A stretch of DNA of 64,000 bases from positions 1,240,001 through 1,304,000 of the forward strand of contig NC_014207.1 of NCBI RefSeq assembly GCF_000093025.1, in the 5' to 3' direction. Below, piece by piece: positions 40,209 through 48,728 of this stretch (within the stretch, counting starts at the first letter, position 1; every line of letters starts with the position of its first letter). The notes beneath the pieces were generated by a model that worked only from the letters and a program-made list of their open reading frames with translations, was not told where the DNA came from and did not search any database. Made by a program: the position numbers and the translations under genes. Source of the stretch: Methylotenera versatilis 301. Its GTDB lineage: Bacteria; Pseudomonadota; Gammaproteobacteria; Burkholderiales; Methylophilaceae.

Positions 40209-40266
40209 ATTTTGCGAACAGTTAGTATTGCTAACTTAAAAGTGATCATGTCGGTGTTGTAATTTA

Positions 40267-40296
40267 GATGGTGTGACTCAATAGAGTCACACCATC
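40267..40296 (+). terminator. Strong 13-bp hairpin after the OmpA gene
   Basis: GATGGTGTGACTC and GAGTCACACCATC form a perfect stem with an AATA loop 58 nt after the stop codon. It lacks a following T-run, so it may be an mRNA 3'-stabilising hairpin instead of a classic terminator. Confidence 0.65.
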
Positions 40297-40335
40297 ATTG
40301 CTATTGTGGTTTATTAATAAATCGGAAAAGAATAA

Positions 40336-40704
40336 ATGGATATTAAATCAATCATTGAATTAGCTAACTTGGCATGGAATAAGGCGTTAAATAGTGGAAA
40401 CATAAAGGCGTTAGCTGTTCTTTATACTGAAAATGCAACGCTATCCCCAGGCAATGGAGCAACGCTCGCAGGTCGCAAAGAAATAGAAGCGCTGTTTAAT
40501 GGTTTTGTAGCAAATGGTGTTCATAATCACACTTTAGAAATCGTCGAATGTGGCGGATCAGACAAAGTTATCTACCAAGTCTCTAAATGGCACGCCAATG
40601 GCGCAGAATCATCCTCTTTTGGTGGAATTACGATGAGCGTGCTGGAGCAGAGCTCAGACGGACAATGGCATACAAACTCCCATGTGTGGAATATGAAAGC
40701 CTAA
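40336..40704 (+). CDS. SnoaL-like / DUF4440 NTF2-fold protein
   Basis: A 122-residue cone-fold protein: WNKALNSGNIKALAVLYTENATLSPGNG, GRKEIEALFNGFV and a C-terminal strand SHVWNMKA. This pattern fits the SnoaL/DUF4440 superfamily, which includes small isomerases and ligand-binding proteins; no catalytic function can be assigned. No signal peptide. It stands alone between ompA-like and recQ. Confidence 0.75.
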   Translation: MDIKSIIELANLAWNKALNSGNIKALAVLYTENATLSPGNGATLAGRKEIEALFNGFVANGVHNHTLEIVECGGSDKVIYQVSKWHANGAESSSFGGITMSVLEQSSDGQWHTNSHVWNMKA

Positions 40705-40851
40705 CGACTATTTGTTGTTACACAGTGTAAGTTCTGCAGAATTAGTTGTAAATTATTAAGGTGGGTAACTTGTTACCCACCTGTTTCTTTGGATGTAAGA
40801 TAGACATAATAGACCGCAAATGTGAATCCTGCGCGGTGTACAATACCGCCC

Positions 40852-42681
40852 ATGTCAAATATCCCCCCATTACAAACCCTACACGACGTTTTCGGCTATT
40901 CCACTTTTCGCGGTGAGCAGCAGGCTATTGTTGAACATGTTACCGCTGGTGGCGATGCGTTAGTATTGATGCCAACTGGCGGTGGCAAGTCTTTGTGTTA
41001 TCAGTTGCCAGCTTTGTTGCGCGAGGGTGTTGGTATTGTGGTCTCGCCCCTTATTGCACTGATGCAAGACCAAGTGGATGCGCTTAAGCAACTGGGTGTG
41101 CGAGCGGCGTTTTTGAACTCTAGCCAAGATGCCGATGAGGCACGTGAAATCACCGCACAGTTGATGCGTGGGCATTTACAGATTGTGTATGTGGCGCCCG
41201 AACGTTTACTGATGAGCAGTTTTTTATCATTACTTGACGAAATAGAAGAGGGCGCTGGCATTGCGCTTTTTGCCATTGACGAGGCGCACTGCGTTTCGCA
41301 ATGGGGGCACGATTTCCGTCCTGAATATCGCAAGCTTACTGTGTTACATGAGCGCTTTCCGCATGTGCCGCGTATAGCACTCACCGCCACGGCTGACGCG
41401 CCGACACGCGCTGAAATCGTTGAACGGCTAAAACTTGAAGAGGCGCGCCAGTTTGTTTCTAGTTTCGATCGTCCAAACATTAAATACCGCGTCACACAGA
41501 AAGCCAATGCGCGTCAGCAATTAGAGGCTTTTTTAGATAGCGAACATGCGAATGATGCGGGCATTATCTATTGCTTAAGTCGTAAAAAAGTAGAAGAAAC
41601 CGCCGAATGGCTAAAATCACGCGGTTGGGATGCATTGCCTTACCATGCGGGTTTGGATGCTAGTGTACGTAACCAAAATCAGCGTCGATTTCTACGTGAA
41701 GAGGGCGTGATAATGGTCGCTACTGTGGCGTTCGGCATGGGTATAGACAAGCCCAATGTACGCTTTGTGGCACATTTAGATTTACCCAAAAGTATGGAAG
41801 GCTACTACCAAGAAACTGGCCGGGCGGGGCGTGATGACTTGCCTGCTAACGCTTGGATGACTTATGGTCTGGGCGATGTGGTCAGCATGCGCAAGATGTT
41901 AGATTCAGGCGATGCGCCAGAAGAACGCAAAGCAGTCGAGCGACAAAAGTTAGATGCTTTGCTAGGTTTCTGTGAGTCCACCAGCTGCCGCCATCAAACC
42001 TTGTTGCGTTATTTTGGCGAAACCCACCCAGGCAATTGCGAGCAATGCGATAATTGCTTAAGTCCGGTCGATACTTGGGATGCCACACAAGCCTCGCGGA
42101 TGGCGCTTTCATGCGTATATCGCACAGGGCAGCGCTTTGGTGTCGTGCATTTAATCGATGTTTTATTGGGCAAAAATACGCCAAAGATTCAGCAATTCAA
42201 TCACCACAGTTTAAGCACATTCGGCATAGGTAAAGGCTTAACGCAGTCACAATGGAGCAGTGTTTACCGTCAGTTAGTCGCAGGCGGTTATTTAGAAAGT
42301 GATATTGAAGCTTATGGCGGCTTGAAGTTAGCAGAATCTGCAAAGCCTGTACTAAAAGGTGAGGCAGAGGTGTGGTTGCGGCAAGATGTAGAGGTAGTTG
42401 CCATTCGTAAAGTCAGCAAGGCAGAACGTGGTAGCCGTGCCAAAGAAGGCTACGAAGAAGTGGCTGATGACCCGCTATGGCACGCACTCAAAGCCAAGCG
42501 TATGGAACTCGCCAAAGAACAAGGCGTGCCGCCTTATGTGATCTTCCACGACAGCACGTTGCTAGAAATACTCAATCAAAAACCGGGCAGCCTTACTGAA
42601 ATGAGCCAAATCACAGGTGTGGGACAAGCCAAGCTTGAGCGATATGGCGATGCGTTTTTAGAAGTGCTGGAAGATAGATAA
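40852..42681 (+). CDS. recQ: ATP-dependent DNA helicase RecQ
   Basis: A 609-residue 3'-5' DNA helicase. [10 protein letters not shown] opens the helicase core; Walker A is [12 protein letters not shown], Walker [19 protein letters not shown], and QETGRAGRD is motif VI. The RQC zinc site has Cys in CESTSCRH and CEQCDNC; an HRDC domain ends the protein. The frame is open from a GTG at 40822, but [16 protein letters not shown] from the ATG at 40852 matches RecQ N termini. No good ribosome binding site is visible for either. Confidence 0.95.
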   Translation: MSNIPPLQTLHDVFGYSTFRGEQQAIVEHVTAGGDALVLMPTGGGKSLCYQLPALLREGVGIVVSPLIALMQDQVDALKQLGVRAAFLNSSQDADEAREITAQLMRGHLQIVYVAPERLLMSSFLSLLDEIEEGAGIALFAIDEAHCVSQWGHDFRPEYRKLTVLHERFPHVPRIALTATADAPTRAEIVERLKLEEARQFVSSFDRPNIKYRVTQKANARQQLEAFLDSEHANDAGIIYCLSRKKVEETAEWLKSRGWDALPYHAGLDASVRNQNQRRFLREEGVIMVATVAFGMGIDKPNVRFVAHLDLPKSMEGYYQETGRAGRDDLPANAWMTYGLGDVVSMRKMLDSGDAPEERKAVERQKLDALLGFCESTSCRHQTLLRYFGETHPGNCEQCDNCLSPVDTWDATQASRMALSCVYRTGQRFGVVHLIDVLLGKNTPKIQQFNHHSLSTFGIGKGLTQSQWSSVYRQLVAGGYLESDIEAYGGLKLAESAKPVLKGEAEVWLRQDVEVVAIRKVSKAERGSRAKEGYEEVADDPLWHALKAKRMELAKEQGVPPYVIFHDSTLLEILNQKPGSLTEMSQITGVGQAKLERYGDAFLEVLEDR

Positions 42682-42729
42682 CATATTGAGCGTAAACGAA
42701 TTTACTAACTCGCTCGCGATACTTTAGCT

Positions 42730-43659
42730 TTAACAATACTCAATACAATTACGGCCATTTTTCTTTGCTTGATACAGCATTTTATCTGCAGTTGCAAAAA
42801 GCAATGATTGCTCAGTATCTGTCGTAGGGGTTATTGTACTTACTCCAACACTCACTGTAACCACATCGCTAACGCTAGACATAGCATGCTCAATTTGCTG
42901 CGCAATTACTATGTTACGGCATCTCTCAGCTATTTCTAGCGCCGCTGTGGCAGTTGTATTGGGTAGTAGAATCACAAACTCCTCACCGCCATAACGGGCA
43001 ACAAGATCCGTAACCCGCATGGGTGCCTGAGAAAGCGCATGCGCCACTTTGACTAAGCAGTCATCACCCTGTAAATGTCCGTAATAATCGTTATATGGTT
43101 TAAAGCAATCAATATCTGCAATGATTAATGAGATAGGCTGTTGGTTACGACGGGCATGTTGCCATTCTGTAGTAAGCGTTTGATCAAATGATCGACGATT
43201 TGCAATGCTGGTTAAGCCATCTTGAAATGAGAGTTGCTCCAGTTTTTTATTGAGGATAATCAGCTTATCCTCCATTATTTTTCGTTCTGAAATGTCAAAT
43301 ATAAAGCCTACAAGCTCTGTAGTAACGCCATTCTTTCTGACGACGTGCACGACATCTCTTACCCACACGTAACCTCCATCAGCTTTTAGCGCACGATAAT
43401 CAGCTTCATGGTCAGCGCCTTCCTCAGATTGTGAAATGCAGAAGTTCGCAGTTTTCTCTCGATCTTCAGCATGTATTCGGTCTATCCAATCACCAGCATG
43501 CAACCAGCTTGATTGTGTCCAACCCAACAGCTCTTCAATCTGCGGCCCTATATAAGTAAATTGCTTGGTTGCCCAATCCAGTTTCCACGGAATAGCTTTG
43601 GTTGACTCCAATAGCGCCTTATATTTAATTTGCTCGTCATTATCAACAACATCGGTCAT
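42730..43659 (-). CDS. PAS-GGDEF diguanylate cyclase
   Basis: A 309-residue protein. An N-terminal PAS domain with PAC motif (~15-130: WKLDWATKQFTYIGPQIEELLGW, VGFIFDISERK) is followed by a short helix and a GGDEF domain (~140-309) with an intact active site ARYGGEEFVILLPN. It should make cyclic di-GMP. No membrane segment is present, so the PAS domain senses a cytoplasmic cue. It converges with recQ and diverges from ssrA. A YajQ-type c-di-GMP-binding protein occurs at 59481. Confidence 0.93.
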   Translation of the reverse strand: MTDVVDNDEQIKYKALLESTKAIPWKLDWATKQFTYIGPQIEELLGWTQSSWLHAGDWIDRIHAEDREKTANFCISQSEEGADHEADYRALKADGGYVWVRDVVHVVRKNGVTTELVGFIFDISERKIMEDKLIILNKKLEQLSFQDGLTSIANRRSFDQTLTTEWQHARRNQQPISLIIADIDCFKPYNDYYGHLQGDDCLVKVAHALSQAPMRVTDLVARYGGEEFVILLPNTTATAALEIAERCRNIVIAQQIEHAMSSVSDVVTVSVGVSTITPTTDTEQSLLFATADKMLYQAKKNGRNCIEYC

Positions 43660-43840
43660 GCAAGATTCCTTTTATACGAACTAACGCTTACTTAAAAACT
43701 TTCTGTAACCCATATTATATAAGTTAGATTCTAAAACCCAATGTGCGTAATGCAACATAAGCGCGTATAATTCGTTCTGTAGCGAAACTTAATCAAGTAG
43801 AACTTACATTAGGTTTTGTTAGTCATAGTAAGACTGATTT

Positions 43841-44207
43841 GGGGCTGACCAGGTTTCGACGTGGGTTACAAAGCAGTGCAGGGCATACCGAGGCTCAGAT
43901 TACCTCGTAAATACAGCTGAAACAAGTATAGTCGCAAACGACGAAACTTACTCTCTAGCAGCTTAGTTCTGTTGGACGCTACACCAGCTCTCCCGTGGGT
44001 TGGATTGGGGTAACCCATACGTAGTGTCATATACACGGGATACGTGTTGTGTTGGGTTACTTAGCACCGCATTAACCTTAAGGTAACTCGCGTGCAAACT
44101 GCTTGTCTGTTGGTGTGTTGCACGTTAAATTAAACAACAAGGCTAAGTATGTAGAACTGTCTGTGGAGGATTTGCGGACGCGGGTTCGATTCCCGCCAGC
44201 TCCACCA
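43841..44207 (+). ncRNA. ssrA: tmRNA
   Basis: The acceptor stem GGGGCTG (43841-43847) pairs with CAGCTCC (44197-44203), followed by ACCA; the T arm reads GGTTCGATTCC. The tag frame at 43934-43966 encodes ANDETYSLAA and a TAG stop, starting at the resume codon GCA. A TATAAT at 43766-43771 is a plausible -10, implying a ~60-nt 5' precursor. The molecule releases stalled ribosomes with SmpB. The CCA end begins the 80-bp repeat bounding the integrated island, whose terminator serves as the ssrA terminator. Confidence 0.97.
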
Positions 44208-44284
44208 TTTTAGTGTTTCATAAAGCATCAATCGGTATCAAAAGCCTAGTAAATTCAACCTTCTAGGCTTTTTTTACGCCTATT
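44205..44284 (+). repeat. attL: left 80-bp direct repeat at the ssrA 3' end
   Basis: It begins with the CCA of ssrA and runs through the ssrA terminator to CGCCTATT. It is identical over 80 bases to 52846-52925. It keeps ssrA intact, as expected for integration into a tmRNA 3' end. Confidence 0.92.
44240..44275 (+). terminator. ssrA rho-independent terminator (within attL)
   Basis: AAAAGCCTAG pairs with CTAGGCTTTT around a 13-nt loop and continues into a T-run. A second copy lies at 52881-52916 inside attR. Confidence 0.85.
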
Positions 44285-44315
44285 GCCAGTGCATAGCGTA
44301 TCTTTACATATCAAA

Positions 44316-44373
44316 TTTTTGAGGGTACAGTTTGCGGGTACGTGATGTTTTTATAAAAACGTACCCTCAAAAC
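44316..44373. promoter_or_regulatory. Candidate integrase arm-type sites (left)
   Basis: Three related boxes lie between attL and the integrase start: TTTTTGAGGGTACAG (44316-44330), TTTGCGGGTACGTG (44331-44344) and an inverted GTTTTGAGGGTACGT (44359-44373 on the minus strand). The same GTTTGAGGGTACA box is at 52765-52777 near attR. This distribution fits arm-type integrase sites. Confidence 0.55.
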
Positions 44374-44391
44374 TGATTAAAGGTTGCTGCC

Positions 44392-45618
44392 ATGCCGAAG
44401 CTAGCCGTACGCTTAACTGATATAAAAGTTAAAACTGCAAAGCCAAAAGAAAAGCCCTATAAATTAGCGGCTGGGCGCGGCTTACATTTACTCGTTAAAA
44501 CTGATGGCTCAAAACACTGGCAGTTTAGATTTAGGTTTGACGGTAAAGAAAACACGCTAGCAATCGGACGTTATCCTGAAGTTTCACTAGCCAATGCAGA
44601 AAAGAAAGCCACTAGCTCGCTAGAGTTATTAGCCGAAGGCATTAACCCTAGTGAAAACAAAAAGGCTGCTAAGGCTTCTAAAACGGGTGCGCTTGCTAAT
44701 AGTTTTGAAGTGCTAGCGCGTGAATGGGCGATTAGTTATTTCACCAATAAATCAGCTTCACACAAAGAGCGTACTGTTAGACGTTTAGAAAGCTATATAT
44801 TCCCGTGGCTAGGTAATAAGCCAATATCTGAAATTACCGCACCACAGATTTTAGAAGTGATTAAGCGTATCGAGAACCTGAATAAACTTGAAACCGCCCA
44901 TCGAACAATGCAAGCCGCTAGCCAAATATTTCGCCATGCAGTTCAAACGGGCAGGGCATTGCGTGACCCTACGATAGATTTAAGAGGTGCGTTACCTGCC
45001 CCAGTAGTTAAACATATGGCAGCGTTTACCGAACCTAAAGAGATTGCCGAACTATTACGTGCAATAGATGGCTTTACAGGCAGTTTCACAGTGCAATGCG
45101 CGCTTAGGTTATCCCCTTTAGTGTTTACACGCCCTAGCGAGTTACGCATGGCTAAATGGGCAGATATAGACTTAGAGGCTAACGAGTGGCGTTATCTAGT
45201 AACTAAAACAAAAACCATGCACTTAGTACCATTATCAAAACAAGCCGCTAAATTGTTTACTGATTTAAAAGCAGTATCAGGGCATGGCGAATATGTTTTT
45301 CAGAATGGGCATGACCCTAAAAAGCCAATGAGTCCAGCTGCCATAAATGCAGCATTAAAACGCATGGGTTATGATACTCAAAAAGACATTACCGCCCACG
45401 GTTTTAGAGCGATGGCGCGTACTATATTGCATGAAAGATTAAACATTGACCCTTACATCATTGAACACCAGTTAGCGCACAAAGTACCCGATGCACTAGG
45501 GGCAGCCTATAACCGCACTAAGTTTATTGAGCAACGAACGGCGATGATGCAAGCATGGGCAGATTATTTAGATGAACTCAAAGCAGGTGCAAAGGTAATA
45601 CCGTTAAAACAGGCGTAA
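44392..45618 (+). CDS. P4-type tyrosine integrase
   Basis: A 408-residue site-specific recombinase. The N-terminal DUF4102 domain (AGRGLHLLVKTDGSKHWQFRFRF split at ~30-50) and a SAM-like core-binding domain (~100-190) precede the catalytic domain with Arg in TRPSELRMAKW, the HxxR of AHGFRAMAR and the nucleophile Tyr373 in AYNRT. P4-type integrases commonly insert at tRNA or tmRNA 3' ends; this one sits 107 nt from the ssrA-derived attL, in the usual orientation. All catalytic residues are present, so it is likely active. Confidence 0.95.
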   Translation: MPKLAVRLTDIKVKTAKPKEKPYKLAAGRGLHLLVKTDGSKHWQFRFRFDGKENTLAIGRYPEVSLANAEKKATSSLELLAEGINPSENKKAAKASKTGALANSFEVLAREWAISYFTNKSASHKERTVRRLESYIFPWLGNKPISEITAPQILEVIKRIENLNKLETAHRTMQAASQIFRHAVQTGRALRDPTIDLRGALPAPVVKHMAAFTEPKEIAELLRAIDGFTGSFTVQCALRLSPLVFTRPSELRMAKWADIDLEANEWRYLVTKTKTMHLVPLSKQAAKLFTDLKAVSGHGEYVFQNGHDPKKPMSPAAINAALKRMGYDTQKDITAHGFRAMARTILHERLNIDPYIIEHQLAHKVPDALGAAYNRTKFIEQRTAMMQAWADYLDELKAGAKVIPLKQA

Positions 45619-45624
45619 CAGTTT

Positions 45625-45679
45625 AGCCACACCTAGCCCGACGGGGCGAACCTCGCAACCCTAAGCGAATGGTGTGGCT
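45625..45679 (+). ncRNA. Compact structured RNA candidate after the integrase
   Basis: AGCCACACC (45625-45633) and GGTGTGGCT (45671-45679) close a 9-bp stem. Inside are CGGGG-CGAA-CCTCG and a possible TCGC/GCGA hairpin with the loop AACCCTAA. The loop CCCTAA complements TTAGGG at 45687-45692, just ahead of the next gene's ribosome binding site. The form recalls C4-type phage antisense RNAs, but family membership is unproven. Confidence 0.5.
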
Positions 45680-45707
45680 TCTTAATTTAGGGGCGTAAAG
45701 GGGCGTT

Positions 45708-46535
45708 ATGGGAAAAAAATATTATGACTCGTTAGAGGTAATTGAAAATTACGGACTTTTATCATTACCAATAAATGAGTTTTCAATGCTCTTAGCTATA
45801 GACCTGCTATCACAAAGAGTTATCGAAATTCCTAATGCAGAAAAATTACTAGAGTTAGAGTATGAAGAAAAAGACCATTACAAGCCCTTGATTGATGCAT
45901 TACAAACGAAAATTAAAGATATAGAAATTAAGATAACGAACTCAATAGAGAAGGGTGAGATTAAGGCGCTTTTTATTTCACGTAACTTTCATACAGAACA
46001 AATTGACACTACAAATACTTTAATTAAATTTGATGAATTTGATAAGTTTTTGGAAATATATGGGCTAGATCAGTACATTATTTGGCATGAAGATGAGAGT
46101 CAATTAGGTGCGCGGTTTGAGAGAGAAACCGATATTGCTTATGAAGCTGTAGAGTTAATAAGATTAAAAAAAAGATACATTGATACAGTGATCGACCAAG
46201 CTGAAATAGAAAAGCTTAGACAAAAAGTTATTGATGAGCCTGATACGATAACTAAACTTATTCAGGAGAATTTATATTTTAATTCCCAAAAATATTTGGG
46301 TGAGGAAAAATCTGTTGAGTCATCTAAACCACTTATTGCTATCAGGGAGAGAGAAACGTTATTAATTATCATTTCAGCATTAGCTAAAGAAGCAGGTATA
46401 GATATAAATAAAATTTCAAAAGCTGGTGTTGTAATTGAAAGCTTGACACAACAATTAGGTTCTACTGTGAGTGCGACAACGATTGAACGGCATTTAAAAC
46501 AAATTCCACAAGCCCTAGAAAACCGCACCAAATAA
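45708..46535 (+). CDS. Unknown island protein, 275 residues
   Basis: I do not recognise this protein. It is acidic and predicted mostly helical, with charged segments (~55-100 and ~150-185) and a C-terminal ~65-residue block (RERETLLIIISALAKEAG ... TVSATTIERHLKQIP) that looks like a small DNA-binding or helical-bundle module often seen at the end of phage and island proteins. AAGGGG sits four bases before the ATG. The upstream structured RNA could control it. Base composition is AT-rich compared with the integrase. A regulator or phage-interaction role is possible but unsupported. Confidence 0.75.
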   Translation: MGKKYYDSLEVIENYGLLSLPINEFSMLLAIDLLSQRVIEIPNAEKLLELEYEEKDHYKPLIDALQTKIKDIEIKITNSIEKGEIKALFISRNFHTEQIDTTNTLIKFDEFDKFLEIYGLDQYIIWHEDESQLGARFERETDIAYEAVELIRLKKRYIDTVIDQAEIEKLRQKVIDEPDTITKLIQENLYFNSQKYLGEEKSVESSKPLIAIRERETLLIIISALAKEAGIDINKISKAGVVIESLTQQLGSTVSATTIERHLKQIPQALENRTK

Positions 46536-46545
46536 CAAACCATTC

Positions 46546-46576
46546 GCCCACGGGCTATTTGACCTTGCCCACGGGC
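46546..46576. repeat. Two GCCCACGGGC repeats
   Basis: GCCCACGGGC occurs at 46546-46555 and 46567-46576, 21 bp apart (two helical turns). Each is a small hairpin. They lie just past the 275-residue gene and may be a protein-binding pair or weak terminator. Confidence 0.5.
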
Positions 46577-46638
46577 GTTATAGAAAATCTGAATTATTAA
46601 GATGTGACCTGTTACTTACAACAACAGGAAAATACGTC

Positions 46639-46719
46639 ATGAATCTATTTACTATCCCATGGATTGATTTATCCATGTTTAATATATGTATCACTTTATT
46701 TAGGAGTGATACAAAATGA
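46639..46719 (+). CDS. Short leader peptide overlapping the AlpA-like gene
   Basis: A 26-codon frame (MNLFTIPWIDLSMFNICITL then FRSDTK) with AGGA upstream. Its TGA at 46717-46719 overlaps the downstream ATG (46716-46718) as ATGA. Ribosomes finishing it would run through the hairpin that contains the next gene's ribosome binding site. It may act as a translational-coupling leader; the peptide itself may be irrelevant. Confidence 0.45.
   Translation: MNLFTIPWIDLSMFNICITLFRSDTK
46687..46713 (+). promoter_or_regulatory. 9-bp inverted repeat spanning the ribosome binding site
   Basis: TGTATCACT (46687-46695) and AGTGATACA (46705-46713) are perfect complements. The Shine-Dalgarno AGGAG (46702-46706) of the AlpA-like gene overlaps the loop and 3' arm. 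It may be an RNA switch or a DNA operator for autoregulation. Confidence 0.6.
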
Positions 46720-46958
46720 AATTAAAATCAGAGCTTATTCAATCAATCCCCGAAGCCCTCGCAAACTTCGACCAACTCCCCGATAGCGCATATATACGTT
46801 TACCCGTAATGAAAGGTTTATACGGTGTATCGAGCGCGTCAATATGGCGAGGTGTTAAAAACTTAACCATACCTAAACCAAGCAAGCTAACTGAACGCAC
46901 AACCGCGTGGAATGTTGGACAAGTTCGCGCTGCACTCGCAGCAAAGGCAGGTGTTTAA
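46716..46958 (+). CDS. AlpA-like small DNA-binding regulator
   Basis: An 80-residue protein. The core, AYIRLPVMKGLYGVSSASIWRGVKNLTIPKPSKLTERTTAW split across ~25-65, has the layout of AlpA/MerR-like winged helices (strand, helix-turn-helix with SSASIWRGV, then WNVGQVRAALA). AlpA proteins activate integrase and excision genes in P4-type islands, so a directionality or activator role is likely. It heads a compact operon; the next gene starts 2 nt after its stop. Confidence 0.75.
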   Translation: MKLKSELIQSIPEALANFDQLPDSAYIRLPVMKGLYGVSSASIWRGVKNLTIPKPSKLTERTTAWNVGQVRAALAAKAGV

Positions 46959-46960
46959 TC

Positions 46961-47314
46961 ATGGACAACAATGAGAACACCAAAAACAAAGGGGCAGCCA
47001 CGCCAGCGACCACCCCAAAAACCAAAACAACTAAACGCAATTTTAAAGACAATAGCGCGACTAATCAATGTTTAAAAATATTAGATTGGCTCTTTGAAAA
47101 AGGCAACATTACCACCACGCAAGCCCGTCAACATTTAGATGTGATGTCACCCGCTGCTAGGATATTGCAACTTAAAAAAGATGGGTATCAAATAGTCAGG
47201 ATTAACGACACTTGGACAAGCGACCACGGCATTAATCACAAGGGGGTGGCGCGTTATGTACTAACGCAAAAAGAGCCTATAGAACCTAATAACGAAAGCA
47301 TGGTGCAATCATGA
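46961..47314 (+). CDS. Predicted winged-HTH island protein
   Basis: A 117-residue protein. The first ~35 residues are Lys/Thr/Asn-rich and probably disordered. Residues ~40-100 (CLKILDWLFEKGNITTTQAR, MSPAARILQLKKDGYQIV) resemble the helix-turn-helix domain of small phage and island proteins that pair with replication or mobilisation genes. The ATG at 46961 is used, although the frame is open from 46907. Its stop overlaps the next ATG as ATGA. Confidence 0.75.
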   Translation: MDNNENTKNKGAATPATTPKTKTTKRNFKDNSATNQCLKILDWLFEKGNITTTQARQHLDVMSPAARILQLKKDGYQIVRINDTWTSDHGINHKGVARYVLTQKEPIEPNNESMVQS

Positions 47315-47454
47315 CCTATGCCATGTTGTTTGATAGAGCTTACGGGCTTTGTGTGAAGTTTAACAGCCATGCAATTGCTCATGATCTAGCTTATATGACA
47401 GAAAGCGAACTGGCAGGCGTGATTATGTTTTTCAGCCAGTGGCAAGGTAGTTAA
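47311..47454 (+). CDS. Small 47-residue island protein
   Basis: Starts at an ATG overlapping the previous stop (ATGA) and ends 3 nt before the next start, so it is embedded in a translationally coupled operon. The product begins MTYAMLFDRAYGLCVKF and has no known domain; one amphipathic helix is likely. The tight spacing, not homology, is the evidence for a real gene. Confidence 0.65.
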   Translation: MTYAMLFDRAYGLCVKFNSHAIAHDLAYMTESELAGVIMFFSQWQGS

Positions 47455-47457
47455 ACA

Positions 47458-48111
47458 ATGGCGCGTAAAAACAAACAAGCAAGGCTAGAAAGCATATCAG
47501 GTGGTTATGGCGCAATCCCCTGGACTGTATTGGATAGCGTTAGCTTTAAGGGTGCAAGTGATAAGGCTAAAGCTTTATTGTTTGCACTGATGCGCCAACA
47601 TACTGGCAATAACAATGGGCGTTTGCACCTTGCTAAAAAGTGGCTGTATAACCAAGGCTGGACTTGCCACGAAAATAACAGCAAAGCCCGTAATGAGCTA
47701 ATCGAGCGCGGCTTAATTGTGCAAACTAAATGGGGTGGCTTAAATATGGGTGCAGATCTATTTGCACTGACTTGGTATGACATTACCAACTTTGTAGGCT
47801 TAGACATTACCGCTAAAGGCTATTCACGTGGTGCTTATCTACTTTGTAACCTCACACCAACGCCAAGACGTAAACCACCCGTTATAAAACAAAATGCGCT
47901 TACCGATGACCGTACCAGTCCAGTGCCGACCACCGTACTAGCCAAGCAATCCACTGGTACGACTACCGTACCGAAAACAGCACTTTTAGACCACTTCACT
48001 GGTACGACTACCGAGAACAATGTATTTATACCATTACATACTGTTAATTCTGTTAAGCGTATTGTTGGAGTGAAAGCTAAAAGCGGCATTAGAAAACAAC
48101 CATTATCTTAA
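47458..48111 (+). CDS. Island protein with N-terminal winged-helix-like domain
   Basis: A 217-residue protein. Residues ~15-135 (IPWTVLDSVSFKGASDKAKALLFALMRQH, GRLHLAKKWLYNQGW, ARNELIERGLIVQTKWGG) look like a winged-helix domain of the replication- or phage-associated kind. The C-terminal half is Thr/Pro-rich and probably disordered, containing repeated STGTTT/TGTTTEN-like segments. The function is unknown; DNA binding is inferred. AAGGAGGT follows near its end, serving the next gene. Confidence 0.7.
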   Translation: MARKNKQARLESISGGYGAIPWTVLDSVSFKGASDKAKALLFALMRQHTGNNNGRLHLAKKWLYNQGWTCHENNSKARNELIERGLIVQTKWGGLNMGADLFALTWYDITNFVGLDITAKGYSRGAYLLCNLTPTPRRKPPVIKQNALTDDRTSPVPTTVLAKQSTGTTTVPKTALLDHFTGTTTENNVFIPLHTVNSVKRIVGVKAKSGIRKQPLS

Positions 48112-48122
48112 GGAGGTAAATA

Positions 48123-48728
48123 ATGACGACTAAAAAGAAAACACCACTAACAAAGAATGACAAAATATCTGAAAGCGAAAGTTACGCAAAAATAAGTTTA
48201 TCAGCTTCTTATATGGGGGCAATATTAGCAGATAGCTTTACTAGCACCATATTACCCAAAGCTGAAATGGCAGAGGTTGTGGGTGCGTTAAGTGACAAAA
48301 TAACCACTATTCAAGACGGTGATATGAAACCGATTGAAGCCATGCTCATTAGCCAAGCTCAAGCCCTGCAAACTATGTTTGTAACACTAGGGCGCATGGC
48401 AGCGAGTAAAACAAGTTTGCCACAATACACCGCGTTTATGAATATGGCATTGAAAGCACAAAGCCAAAGCAGAGCGACCATACAAGCTTTGGTTGAGCTT
48501 AAATATCCCAAGCAAGCAACCTTTGTAAAGCAAGCCAATATCGCTAATGGACATCAACAAGTGAACAACGGCAGTTTAGATACCAATACGCGCGCACACG
48601 CGCACGTGAAAGAAAATCAAAATCAACCAAACAAACTATTGGAGGCACAAGCAAATGAATGGCTGGACAACGGAAAGACGACAACGCCAAGCACAACTAA
48701 TCAGGCAATGGCAACCGTGGAAACATAG
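48123..48728 (+). CDS. Unknown island protein, 201 residues
   Basis: A 201-residue protein preceded by a perfect AAGGAGGT (48110-48117). The central part (~20-140) is predicted helical (MLISQAQALQTMFVTLGRMA, FMNMALKAQSQSRATIQALVELKYP), and the C-terminal ~60 residues are Asn/Gln/Thr-rich and disordered. I recall similar proteins beside the following 67-residue gene in other small islands, always without assigned function. It overlaps that gene by 74 nt. Confidence 0.7.
   Translation: MTTKKKTPLTKNDKISESESYAKISLSASYMGAILADSFTSTILPKAEMAEVVGALSDKITTIQDGDMKPIEAMLISQAQALQTMFVTLGRMAASKTSLPQYTAFMNMALKAQSQSRATIQALVELKYPKQATFVKQANIANGHQQVNNGSLDTNTRAHAHVKENQNQPNKLLEAQANEWLDNGKTTTPSTTNQAMATVET

Noticed and set aside
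40822-40851. GTG start for recQ
   Set aside because: The extra ten residues lack family similarity, and the ATG at 40852 begins the conserved N terminus.
46907-46960. Longer start for the winged-HTH island gene
   Set aside because: The upstream codons overlap the AlpA-like gene; the ATG at 46961, two bases after that gene's stop, is more natural.
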